46,781 nt of DNA from Lachnospiraceae bacterium (lineage in GTDB: Bacteria; Bacillota; Clostridia; Lachnospirales; Lachnospiraceae), in NCBI GenBank assembly GCA_015057445.1, contig SVEI01000016.1, positions 1-46,781 on the forward strand. Direction: 5' to 3'. Shown piece by piece: positions 7,670-16,108 of the stretch (position 1 is the stretch's first letter; every line of letters starts with the position of its first letter). Made by a program: the position numbers and the translations under genes. Under the pieces are notes generated by a model. That model did no database searches. It saw nothing but the letters and a program-made list of their open reading frames with translations, and was not told where the DNA came from.

Positions 7670-9055
7670 TTACATCTTAACCTTAAATGGGGTTAAAATC
7701 TCTTTTACAAAATTTTCAAGAGCTGGATTAAGCTCCACGGAAGCTTTAATAGCAATCTTAGCATTATCACTAATTTTCTCACATGTTGCAAGCTTCTCTC
7801 TTATACTCTGACGTCTCACATTAAGACTATGTTTAATCTCAACCATCTCTCGTCTATCAATAAGTGCATTAGTCTGTTTAGGCCATACAAGTGGATCCTT
7901 AACACCTATTTGCTCTAACCTCTTAACTAACTGATCACAGTAGACTCGAAAATCATTATTTGCCTGTGAATACCTCATAGCATCTTTATTCATAATGTCA
8001 TACTGAGCCCACATATACTCTAGTTCCTTAGAAGAATGAACTCCGTATTTGTCATATATATAGTCCAAAGTACTAGTATTATTGATGTACTTTGCCTTTA
8101 CTTTATTGAGAAGAGACACTGCTCTTTTTACCTTTGCATCCGCCTCTTTTATCTCCGATTTGTAATCCACATATTTTGCATAACATAATGCAAATACAAG
8201 CATAACAACTGCGGCAATTATCATCGCCGGCATAACTACATTTGTTCTTGTAGAAAGTCCATACCAGATAACACCCATAGCTGTCACCATAAATAAAACC
8301 AGTACGGTTCCAAGAATGCCTCTTAATCTATCTATACCAACAGAACAGTCTCTTCTTCGATATTTTAAGGATTCTTTTTCTCCCTCTAGATGTCCCATAT
8401 CATTCTTAAGCATAGAATCTCTCTGTTCCATCTCATAAAGTGTCTTAATTGTATCTGGCACCTCATCCTCAAATCTGGTTAAAGTTTTATACTGTTCCAT
8501 AGTCAGAAGATTCTCCGACTGAAGGTATGTATGTCTATTTTTATCAAGCATTTCTATACGCTTGGCATTCTCTATTATCTCTGTAGCTATATCAATAGGC
8601 AGTTCTTCTATTCTCTGAATATCTGTCAGATAACTAGTCACTACCTGATATTCTTTCTTTAGGTCCTCCATATGATAGGACACATCAACAAGCTGTTCAC
8701 AGAAATCCTGAACAGCCTTAATCTCAGCATTAACAGTTTTAGTTTGACGCACCTCTTCAAGCACATCCTCATCATCCATATTAATGCTACCCTTTTTACC
8801 TGCGACGGAAGCTATCATACTTTTTAGCTTTGAGCCCCAGGTGAATTTTTTTACTGGCTTTCCATCTTGATCCTCTGCTTCATCAAGGTATTCCAAATCT
8901 TCTTCAATATCATCCTCTTCATCAGATTCAGTAGTATCTTGCTTGGTAAACCAACTTTTCTTTACCTTGACAGTTTCTTCAGCCACAAGCTGTTCTTCAT
9001 TATCTGCAGGGTCTTCCTCGTTAAGATAAGCCTTAAATTTATCAAATAAACCCAT
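7670..9055 (-). CDS. Membrane-anchored coiled-coil protein of the Hsp70-like cluster
   Basis: I do not recognise a named family. The 461 residues show a very acidic N-terminal tail (about 12-65), a long helical, coiled-coil-rich stretch (about 95-240), two transmembrane helices (about 247-268 and 274-295) separated by a very short loop, and a second charged helical region to the end. Both large parts should lie on the same, probably cytoplasmic, side, held to the membrane by the hairpin. The start overlaps the upstream stop as TAATG, so it is translationally coupled to the 277-residue gene. It is the last of four coupled genes; valS follows 60 bases later. It may anchor the other three proteins at the membrane (inference). 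Confidence 0.75.
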   Translation of the reverse strand: MGLFDKFKAYLNEEDPADNEEQLVAEETVKVKKSWFTKQDTTESDEEDDIEEDLEYLDEAEDQDGKPVKKFTWGSKLKSMIASVAGKKGSINMDDEDVLEEVRQTKTVNAEIKAVQDFCEQLVDVSYHMEDLKKEYQVVTSYLTDIQRIEELPIDIATEIIENAKRIEMLDKNRHTYLQSENLLTMEQYKTLTRFEDEVPDTIKTLYEMEQRDSMLKNDMGHLEGEKESLKYRRRDCSVGIDRLRGILGTVLVLFMVTAMGVIWYGLSTRTNVVMPAMIIAAVVMLVFALCYAKYVDYKSEIKEADAKVKRAVSLLNKVKAKYINNTSTLDYIYDKYGVHSSKELEYMWAQYDIMNKDAMRYSQANNDFRVYCDQLVKRLEQIGVKDPLVWPKQTNALIDRREMVEIKHSLNVRRQSIREKLATCEKISDNAKIAIKASVELNPALENFVKEILTPFKVKM

Positions 9056-9888
9056 TAAATCGCCTGCTCTCTAAACTCATCCTTAAGCTGTCCTAAAATT
9101 ATATCCATTCTCTTGTCGTAGTCAATCATATCCTTATTCATTCGGTTATAAATAGCCCTTTGAAGCATAGAATAAATAGTCATTTCTCTAACATCATCAT
9201 TGGCATCCCCAATTTCAAGCATAAGATTCTCAAAATTGTTGTCATCAAGCTCGTATTTTCTCATCTCTTGCTTAATGGTAATGGAATCATTTTGTGACGC
9301 AAATACCATAAAATAGCCCTTTAGAGACTCCTCGTTATTATTAAGCTCATATGCTTTAAGGAAATACGCCTTAGCATCCTCCACATCCAAATTATTGGCT
9401 GCTGCCACTGCACGGTTATGATATACATTTCCCATAAAGTTCCTGTCTAACAACTCACTTCTATTCTCTATAATGTCATCGTATATAGACGCCGCCTTAA
9501 TATATCGTCTATATCCTAAATAACCATCTGCTTTAAGCTTCTTTCTCTGGCTTGCTGAAAGCTTTCTATACTTCTGCCATGCCTCTACATAAGTTTTAAT
9601 TTCCTCAGGCTCGTAGTAATCCCCTGCATTAAGTATCTCTACAAGGAGATCCTGGGCAAATAAAGTCTTATTGGAAAGTGCCACCAACTTTGCTGCAAGC
9701 TCTGGCATTCCAATCTCATCTCTAATCCAGTCAAAAAGCTTATCCGAAAGCGAAGACTTACTTATAAGAACTGTGTTGTTGTAGATATAAAAGCACAGTT
9801 CTTCATAGTTGTTAACCTCCATCTTTGTGTTAAGAAATATGAAGGGATGGGATGCCTCTTTAGTTGTACATAAAATAACCTTTGACAT
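9055..9888 (-). CDS. TPR-like helical protein of the Hsp70-like cluster
   Basis: The 277-residue soluble protein has no signal peptide or membrane helix. The first ~60 residues look like a small alpha/beta domain (MSKVILCTTK...YEELCFYIYNNT). The rest is helical; residues about 110-195 resemble two to three tetratricopeptide repeats (GYRRYIKAASIYDDII, then VYHNRAVAAANNLDVEDAKAYFLKAYEL). TPR arrays usually bind protein partners, including Hsp70-type proteins. The start overlaps the stop of the Hsp70-like gene (TAATG) and its stop overlaps the next start in the same way, which argues for fixed stoichiometry. Function unknown. Confidence 0.75.
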   Translation of the reverse strand: MSKVILCTTKEASHPFIFLNTKMEVNNYEELCFYIYNNTVLISKSSLSDKLFDWIRDEIGMPELAAKLVALSNKTLFAQDLLVEILNAGDYYEPEEIKTYVEAWQKYRKLSASQRKKLKADGYLGYRRYIKAASIYDDIIENRSELLDRNFMGNVYHNRAVAAANNLDVEDAKAYFLKAYELNNNEESLKGYFMVFASQNDSITIKQEMRKYELDDNNFENLMLEIGDANDDVREMTIYSMLQRAIYNRMNKDMIDYDKRMDIILGQLKDEFREQAI

Positions 9889-11141
9889 TAAACCTCAAAC
9901 TCCTTGCGATAAACCTTGTTAGTTGTTGGAAAAAGTTTTCCAAAACCAACATCTTTAATAATTACAGCTCCCTTATTAGGGTTTTCAAACTCAACCTCCA
10001 AAGAGAATTTAGAAGTCTTATTAGGCCTCTTAGGAATTCCGTGAAGTTTCACAGTCTCCCTAATCTCTTTGTCACTTCTTCTACTCTTATATACCAGTGT
10101 AATACTATCTGTATCATCAAGAATCACCTTAATCATACCATGAATGTTGTACCACTGACGACCGCCGTATGCTATAGGAATAAACTCCCCATCCTCCTCG
10201 GCGCTACTAATACCTATATCAAATATTACATTTTCCTTAGTCTCAACAAAATATTTTCTGTAGAAATCCTCGTACTCTCCACCAACAGCCTTATAACAAG
10301 CTCCTTTAGTGTAAATATTCTGTCCTGCAAAAACTCGTCTACCCTGACAAAGTATATTTCTAGACTTATTCATCCATTTTTCAGAGAAGCCAAGGCCTGT
10401 TAAAAATACTGCTGAAATATAAGTTTTCTTCATCTCCTGGTCTGCGATCTTAGCAAATGTAGCATCCATAAGAAGATTATCATTTCCAAATAAAGATATA
10501 TTGAACTTTTCAGTATAATCCTCATGGGTAACAGTTATGGTCTCAGGGTCTTTACCCTTGGAAATATCTATACGATAATAATTAAGTCCATCTGCACTGT
10601 AATCAAAGAGAGCTACACTATTTACTCTGAGCTCACTGCTCTGATTAAAAATGTAGTAAAGTCCACTATCCAAATGACTAGTTATCTCCACTGATTCCTT
10701 TGGCACACCAAGCTCCTTGTAGAACTTGTCCACAACTCTAAATATATCCTTGCTATACTCAGGAATAGTAATAACTAGTTTCTTAACTGTTGCTCCTTCA
10801 TATCTGTAAAGGAAAGAATCCACATGCATCTTAAGCATACGAAGAAATAGCTGTCTATAGGTATATTTCATACCTGCAACTTCTATAACCTCCTCACTAC
10901 CGGCATTTCTGTAAAGTTCATCAAGGACAATTCCTCTCTCCTTGAATCTTGCCTCGGAGGCTTCTGATCCAACATACCAATCACCAGTTTCTTCACTGAA
11001 GAATAGGATGTTGGGCATCATGTAGGTTTCCTTATTATTCAATTGGTTAACTGTTTCAGGCTCACGCTTTATATCATTATAAAAGCTTATCTGGGTTGAA
11101 TCTTGACATAGATCCATGCCTATATAATACGCTTCTGCCAT
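9888..11141 (-). CDS. Divergent, compact Hsp70/actin-fold protein (DUF5716-like)
   Basis: The 417 residues read as a shortened, divergent Hsp70. A phosphate-1-like strand-loop is at 6-17 (YIGMDLCQDSTQ; Hsp70 has IGIDLGTTNS), KLVITIPEY at 121-129 matches the Hsp70 strand before the connecting helix, a phosphate-2-like VALFDYSADG is at 176-185, and an adenosine-motif-like VFLTGLGF at 245-252. Residues about 300-417 are beta-rich and contain GIPKRPNK followed by LEVEFENPNKGAVII, in the style of the Hsp70 substrate-binding beta domain. The glycine-rich phosphate loops are degraded, so ATP hydrolysis is doubtful. From memory it fits the Lachnospiraceae family called DUF5716. GGAGG precedes the start. 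It lies between the 1190-residue protein and the TPR-like protein. Confidence 0.65.
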   Translation of the reverse strand: MAEAYYIGMDLCQDSTQISFYNDIKREPETVNQLNNKETYMMPNILFFSEETGDWYVGSEASEARFKERGIVLDELYRNAGSEEVIEVAGMKYTYRQLFLRMLKMHVDSFLYRYEGATVKKLVITIPEYSKDIFRVVDKFYKELGVPKESVEITSHLDSGLYYIFNQSSELRVNSVALFDYSADGLNYYRIDISKGKDPETITVTHEDYTEKFNISLFGNDNLLMDATFAKIADQEMKKTYISAVFLTGLGFSEKWMNKSRNILCQGRRVFAGQNIYTKGACYKAVGGEYEDFYRKYFVETKENVIFDIGISSAEEDGEFIPIAYGGRQWYNIHGMIKVILDDTDSITLVYKSRRSDKEIRETVKLHGIPKRPNKTSKFSLEVEFENPNKGAVIIKDVGFGKLFPTTNKVYRKEFEV

Positions 11142-11151
11142 AAACTGCCTC

Positions 11152-14100
11152 CTATAAAATCTTCAAGTTCTCCTCAAAGAGATGAACTGTATTAAGGTAT
11201 ACATCAAGAGTTTCAAGGAGCTGGTTGTCCTCTCGCATCTCCTGATTAACAAGCATACTGTTGATAACCTCGAAACGACTTCTGTCCTTGCGGTTGAAGG
11301 ACTTTGTCTTAAGAGTTTCACTTTCAACCACGTAGGATGTTCCTTCTAAGTCATCCTCGATTGTGTATACCAATCGCTCACCATGGAAGATAACAAATTC
11401 CTTAACATACATACCAGGAATCATCTCATCTATACGCTCTGTTCTGTAGGCCAAGGTCTGTCTTGAGCCTGTGTCAAACGCGTACTTAACAGCAACCTGC
11501 TTACCTGGGTCACTCTTGAATATGAGGTAAGTCTTAAGGAATACATCCTGCGGAAGCTTAACAAAGCTTCTAAAGCTCTTGTAGAACGGCAGAAGTTTTC
11601 CTGCATCCATAAACTTTCCTACTGCATCACTAATCCAAACTCTCTGGTCTTCAGTATATCTGTCAAGCTTACTAAAATGTGAAAGTAATGCCATCTTAGA
11701 GATTTCATCATCAATATTACCCTTCATAATCTCTAAGTATAGACAGTCAAATATACTTCCCGGAGTCTGTGCATCTCTTATAAGATAGTTGTTTGCTGCA
11801 TATCTAAGGAATGCCTTAACAACAAGTCCTCTGCTTCGTCCTCCGTAGTAAGCTGTGAATATATCATAAATATACTCAACATTACCCATAGCAAACATCA
11901 TCTGAGCCAATGTATTCTCTGCAAGGAATGATACATCCTTAACACGATTACGAGCTGTCTTAAACAATCCGGCAAGCTCCTCAAGGTCTCCCTTGAAATT
12001 ATTGATGATGTAAACGAGTATACGCTCATTTACCTTACCCATCTTGTAAAGGTGGACACAAATTGCCATAAGGTCCTCATTTAAGAAACCATTTGAATCT
12101 GCAACACCGTAGTCCGCAAGAGAGAATAGCTCCTCTGAGTCAATCTCATCAAATCCGTAAAGCTTAACTGCCTGGAAGGCCTTATCATACAAATTCATAT
12201 CTACCATGTAGGCTATAAGAGTTCTGGCATTTGCATGATTAAGGTATTCAATATCAAGCTTTCCTAAGTACTTAGTAAGAACATCTGCATCTAAGTTCTC
12301 ATGATAGTACTCAATAATATTTAAATACGCCTGCTGCTTGTAGTCATAGGAAATCTGCTCACAGTTTACAATATCTCTAGCAGCATTAACCTCTGCAGCA
12401 TTCTTGTAGGTAAAGTCACCTAATTTTTCATAGTTGTGAAGAAGAACTCTATAATCTCTTGGGCTGTACCTACAGCAGATATCCATATAGGCCTTCTCAT
12501 CAACTATTCTCTCTAATCTGTAAGGAATAGAACCTGCGTATCTATTTCCATCACCATCTTCAAAGATAATGGAAGCTGTGTTGGAAAGAATTTCCACATA
12601 AGCCTCTCCATTAACTATAGGAACTCTTTGTTCCTTCTCTAGCTCTCTGTGAGTTACAATAACCGCTCTTACGCCCTTATTAAAGCAGACAATCTTACGT
12701 CTGAATATAATGTTTATAAGCTTTCCTGCGTAAAGTGGGCTTACTGTATCCGGATCAAGAAACTCATCATAGATTACAGTAAGGTCATCACTAACCCTAC
12801 CCTTAATAATCATATTTTCCATGAAATCCTGCATAGTTGTGCAGTATTCATGATAAACCTTTTTGTGCTGTGCCTGATTATAGATAACATTGGCATACAA
12901 GTATGCTAACTCGTTCTCAGTCAACGTATTTTTATAGTTCAGATACATCAATACAGACTGTGGAATCAAATCATATCTACTAAAATTCATACTCTTAACA
13001 AAACACTCATTAAGACCTATAAACTTCAATGATTTGTTAACTGCATCTCTATAGAAACGGTGATACTTTGTATCAAGCTTGTTAGCACCTATAAGCATAG
13101 AGCATATACTCTTTAATACCTCTGTACTCTTTGTCTTATCGTATATAGCCTCCATAATTCCGAATATCTTCACATCGAAATCCTTGAAGGAACGAGCAAG
13201 TCTGATAAATTCATCAATAACTTCATCTGAGATAAACTTATGACGAAGTCCCCATCTAATGGTTGTTGTCTCAAGTCTTCCAATCTTTCTGAAAAGAAGT
13301 GGATTGTTGTTAAGCATCTCACAAAGCTCAAGGTACATAAGTGGACTATTATATCCTGCATCAAAGAGAGCGCTAATTTCCTTGTATAAAAGAGCTTGCT
13401 CTTCGCCATATGAATCGTCCACAAACATAAGTAACCAGAAATAGAACATTTTATTTTCTTCTGTTCTGAAATGTCTCCTGATCAAATTCTTTGCCTTGGC
13501 AATAGACTCGTTGTCCTTAGATACCAATGCTTTTAGGTAAGCGTAATAGGAAGTTTCCATATTGTTCATAACAGAGTTGTCCACATCTGCCTCAATACGC
13601 ATAAACTCCTGCTTAACCTTCTCAGTCTCACCCTGCATTATATTCATATGCATAGTACCTAGACGATACATAGCGTCCTCTGGCACATATCTTGCCAAAT
13701 TATCAAATGCAAATAGAGAACTAGACACATACTCTCTAAGAAGAATTCTATCCATACGATAATCTAGATAAGCCTTGACCAATCTTATCTGGTTCTTCTT
13801 AATGAGAGAAATCTTATTGCTCTGTCTAGGATTTTTGGCAACTGGTCTGTTGTCATTTGGCTTAGACAGGTTAATATCTATCTCTATAGTCTGATATATA
13901 TTCTCAATAACAATTCTTCCGGATGTAACTCCCTCTGGTATATTTTCAGGAGAAATCAGTGCATCTAATGTAAATAAATTGCCACAGAAATCTGCATTAG
14001 TAATATTCTTTCTAGCAGGTATAATAAAATCGCATAAAGACCTGACACTTGAATTAGTGTAACCCCAAGTGTTCTTACTAATGTTTATGGATATCTTTGA

Positions 14101-14724
14101 CAATTCTGATGGCATCTCAACATTAATCTTCGCCTTTGCCACAGAAAGAGTAAGGGCACGCTTCTTGTGAACATAAACAAGGAACTCCTCTAATGCCTGA
14201 TTAACAGAGTGAGATTCCATAAGAGATCCATATATCTGCTTAATTACAGAATCCTTCTCTATAAATGTACGCTTAAAGTCGTCTCTTACGAACACCTTTG
14301 CTGCTTCATTCCAATTACTCTCAGCAAGAGATGCAAACTTAAACAAGTCATCTATTCTTTCCTCTCCTACCTTAACGCAAGGCGGAATAATTTCGATATC
14401 ATACAAAATTTTGAACTCACCACCATCAGTAATAATACTGATATGGCCCTTATAGTTCTTACCTGCCTCAAGACATGTGGCATCGAAGCTATAATTTACA
14501 TCAAAGCGTCTGCTGATGAAGGTATGATTTTCAAATCGCAGCATATATCTGCTGTCGTATACTACTGCCTTAATAATATGATCATTAGTGCTACTAACAT
14601 GAAAGCTACCTTCATACATAGTTCCGGATTCTATATTTAATTTTAGATATTCCTCTGAGATTTCCACCTTGGGTCTATCAACCAGGAATTCTCCTTTGGC
14701 GTAATGTTCTACAATACCCTTCAT
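11152..14724 (-). CDS. Large beta-sandwich/helical-repeat protein (DUF5717-like)
   Basis: The 1190-residue protein has no signal peptide or membrane helix. The order is a beta-rich domain (about 20-115), a helical linker (120-190), a second beta domain (about 205-288), a long helical superhelix of TPR/HEAT-like character (about 300-1080) interrupted by a beta insertion (around 700-760, with VPIVNGEAYVEIL), and a beta C-terminal part (about 1085-1160, with MYVKEFVIFHGERLVYTIED). Size and neighbourhood match what I recall as DUF5717 of Lachnospiraceae. I chose the ATG at 14724 because GGAGGAAAA directly precedes it; an in-frame ATG 16 codons upstream has no good site. It is first in the four-gene cluster and probably a scaffold (inference). 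Confidence 0.7.
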   Translation of the reverse strand: MKGIVEHYAKGEFLVDRPKVEISEEYLKLNIESGTMYEGSFHVSSTNDHIIKAVVYDSRYMLRFENHTFISRRFDVNYSFDATCLEAGKNYKGHISIITDGGEFKILYDIEIIPPCVKVGEERIDDLFKFASLAESNWNEAAKVFVRDDFKRTFIEKDSVIKQIYGSLMESHSVNQALEEFLVYVHKKRALTLSVAKAKINVEMPSELSKISINISKNTWGYTNSSVRSLCDFIIPARKNITNADFCGNLFTLDALISPENIPEGVTSGRIVIENIYQTIEIDINLSKPNDNRPVAKNPRQSNKISLIKKNQIRLVKAYLDYRMDRILLREYVSSSLFAFDNLARYVPEDAMYRLGTMHMNIMQGETEKVKQEFMRIEADVDNSVMNNMETSYYAYLKALVSKDNESIAKAKNLIRRHFRTEENKMFYFWLLMFVDDSYGEEQALLYKEISALFDAGYNSPLMYLELCEMLNNNPLLFRKIGRLETTTIRWGLRHKFISDEVIDEFIRLARSFKDFDVKIFGIMEAIYDKTKSTEVLKSICSMLIGANKLDTKYHRFYRDAVNKSLKFIGLNECFVKSMNFSRYDLIPQSVLMYLNYKNTLTENELAYLYANVIYNQAQHKKVYHEYCTTMQDFMENMIIKGRVSDDLTVIYDEFLDPDTVSPLYAGKLINIIFRRKIVCFNKGVRAVIVTHRELEKEQRVPIVNGEAYVEILSNTASIIFEDGDGNRYAGSIPYRLERIVDEKAYMDICCRYSPRDYRVLLHNYEKLGDFTYKNAAEVNAARDIVNCEQISYDYKQQAYLNIIEYYHENLDADVLTKYLGKLDIEYLNHANARTLIAYMVDMNLYDKAFQAVKLYGFDEIDSEELFSLADYGVADSNGFLNEDLMAICVHLYKMGKVNERILVYIINNFKGDLEELAGLFKTARNRVKDVSFLAENTLAQMMFAMGNVEYIYDIFTAYYGGRSRGLVVKAFLRYAANNYLIRDAQTPGSIFDCLYLEIMKGNIDDEISKMALLSHFSKLDRYTEDQRVWISDAVGKFMDAGKLLPFYKSFRSFVKLPQDVFLKTYLIFKSDPGKQVAVKYAFDTGSRQTLAYRTERIDEMIPGMYVKEFVIFHGERLVYTIEDDLEGTSYVVESETLKTKSFNRKDRSRFEVINSMLVNQEMREDNQLLETLDVYLNTVHLFEENLKIL

Positions 14725-14822
14725 TTTTCCTCCAGTAAAGCACAATTTTCTTCTTGATATTATAACCTGCAATGTTATAATTAAAGTATATTTTGCGCAC
14801 TATGTCTTTTATCACAAAGTAC

Positions 14823-14856
14823 ATTATAGCAAAAGATTTAGAATTTTAAAAGTCAA
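14823..14856 (-). promoter_or_regulatory. Candidate extended -10 promoter for the Hsp70-like cluster
   Basis: On the minus strand TGCTATAAT (complement of 14823-14831) is an extended -10 box. TTGACT (complement of 14851-14856) resembles a -35 box, but the 22-base spacing is too long, so the extended -10 would have to carry recognition. A second TATAAT nearer the start lacks a good -35. The 173-base divergent region 14725-14897 also feeds the plus-strand aminotransferase, for which I see no convincing boxes. Confidence 0.4.
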
Positions 14857-14897
14857 ATACGACTATTTATTTAAAATATATTTGGGGAGGACTACAA

Positions 14898-15956
14898 ATG
14901 AGCAATAATCAACTTAGAATCGAGCAATACGACACAGTTTTATACAACTCAAACCTTAATCCTATGGGAGTGCCTGAGTCAGTAAAACAAGCTTTGAAGG
15001 ATTGCGTGAACACTGTTATAAGATATCCTGAAAACTATTATCCTGCACTTAAAACTTCTATCAGTAAATATGCTGGTTGCAAGGAAGACCAGCTTATCCT
15101 AAGTAGTGGTTCTTCAGACCTACTTAGATTATTTATAAGCATACTTGCCCCTAAAAAAGCAATGGTACTTGTACCTTCATTCTCAGAGTACGAGAAGGTT
15201 CTTAACATATTTGGATGCGAAATAGTTTACTATGAGCTAGACGAGGCCAATAATTTCCAGTTCGATATAGCTGATTTTGTTGGACATTTAGATTCATCTA
15301 TAGACCTTATAATATTAGGTAATCCAAATAATCCTACATCTCAGATAATCTCAAGAGATGATATGGAAACTATGGCTGAGGTATGCAAAGAACTAGATAC
15401 ATTCCTTCTAATAGATGAAATGTATATTGAATTTGTAAACAAATATCAAGAAATTACATCCACTCCTCTTGTGGATAGCTATGACAACATTGCAGTTTTA
15501 AGAAGCACAAGTAAGTTCTTTGCAGTGCCAGGTCTAAGACTTGCCTACGCAGTTATTAGTAACAAAGAATATCTTGATGCCATCCACACCACTGCAGCTC
15601 CTAACCCAATCTCTAGCATTACTGCTGCAGTTTGTACCGAGATGCTTAAGGACAAAAAATACATCAAGGAATCATCATCCCAGATTTTCACGGAGAGAAA
15701 TCTTATCGTATCTGCTATGTCCACCAACAAGAATGTTAAGCTATACAAACCTTCAGCTAACTTTATGCTAGTTCAAATACTAAAGGATGGGGTTACAGCC
15801 GGACAGATTGCTGATCACTGTAAGCTAAAGGGTATAGTTATAAGAAACTGCGAGAATATTCGCGGACTATCTGACAAGTTCATAAGATTCTGCTTTATGA
15901 AACCTAGCCAGAATGACTTACTTGTAAATACCATATTAGAGTTGCTCAAGGATTAA
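14898..15956 (+). CDS. PLP-dependent aminotransferase, HisC/CobD-like
   Basis: A class I/II fold-type I PLP enzyme of 352 residues, the length of HisC (histidinol-phosphate aminotransferase) and CobD (threonine-phosphate decarboxylase). Visible features are NLNPMGVP near the N-terminus, the cofactor-binding SSGSSDLLR (near 74), GNPNNPTS (near 143), the DEMYIEF strand (near 171), and the lysine segment STSKFFAVPGLRLAY (near 207), where K forms the Schiff base. The lysine segment and N-terminus look more like CobD, but no cobalamin or histidine genes are near, so the substrate is open. GGGGAGG precedes the ATG. It is the only intact plus-strand gene in the window and ends at bidirectional terminator C. 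Confidence 0.8.
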   Translation: MSNNQLRIEQYDTVLYNSNLNPMGVPESVKQALKDCVNTVIRYPENYYPALKTSISKYAGCKEDQLILSSGSSDLLRLFISILAPKKAMVLVPSFSEYEKVLNIFGCEIVYYELDEANNFQFDIADFVGHLDSSIDLIILGNPNNPTSQIISRDDMETMAEVCKELDTFLLIDEMYIEFVNKYQEITSTPLVDSYDNIAVLRSTSKFFAVPGLRLAYAVISNKEYLDAIHTTAAPNPISSITAAVCTEMLKDKKYIKESSSQIFTERNLIVSAMSTNKNVKLYKPSANFMLVQILKDGVTAGQIADHCKLKGIVIRNCENIRGLSDKFIRFCFMKPSQNDLLVNTILELLKD

Positions 15957-15961
15957 ATCCA

Positions 15962-16108
15962 AACAATAAAATACGGGGCTGTGCCTGTACTCATTTCAGT
16001 ACGACCGCGCCAGGGTGAAACGAAGCTGACCGTTTTAAGTGTCAGCGGAGATTTACCCTAGGCAGGTCGGCGACTAAGTATATTGGCACAGCCCCTTATT
16101 TTATTGTT
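15962..16108. terminator. Bidirectional terminator with core copy C in its loop (palindrome C)
   Basis: A 24-base arm (15962-15985) ending GGGGCTGTGCC pairs with 16085-16108, starting GGCACAGCCCC, with one mismatch. On both strands the GC-rich stem is followed by a T-rich run, so it can terminate the plus-strand aminotransferase and the minus-strand protease. The 99-base loop holds the core element and a small hairpin, GTACT/AGTAC, at 15987-16002. The right arm overlaps the last codons of the protease gene. Confidence 0.8.
16002..16070 (+). repeat. Palindromic core element, copy C
   Basis: The outer stem is CGACC (16002-16006) with GGTCG (16065-16069). Inside are AGGGTGAAAC with GATTTACCCT (one wobble and one mismatch) and the apical hairpin GCTGAC/GTCAGC. 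It is nearly identical to copy B some 15 kb away, and both share the flanking arm GGCTGTGC. Confidence 0.8.

Noticed and set aside
9882-10403. Open frame of 173 codons on the plus strand
   Set aside because: Antisense to the Hsp70-like gene, which has matching motifs and coupled neighbours; the antisense product shows no domain.
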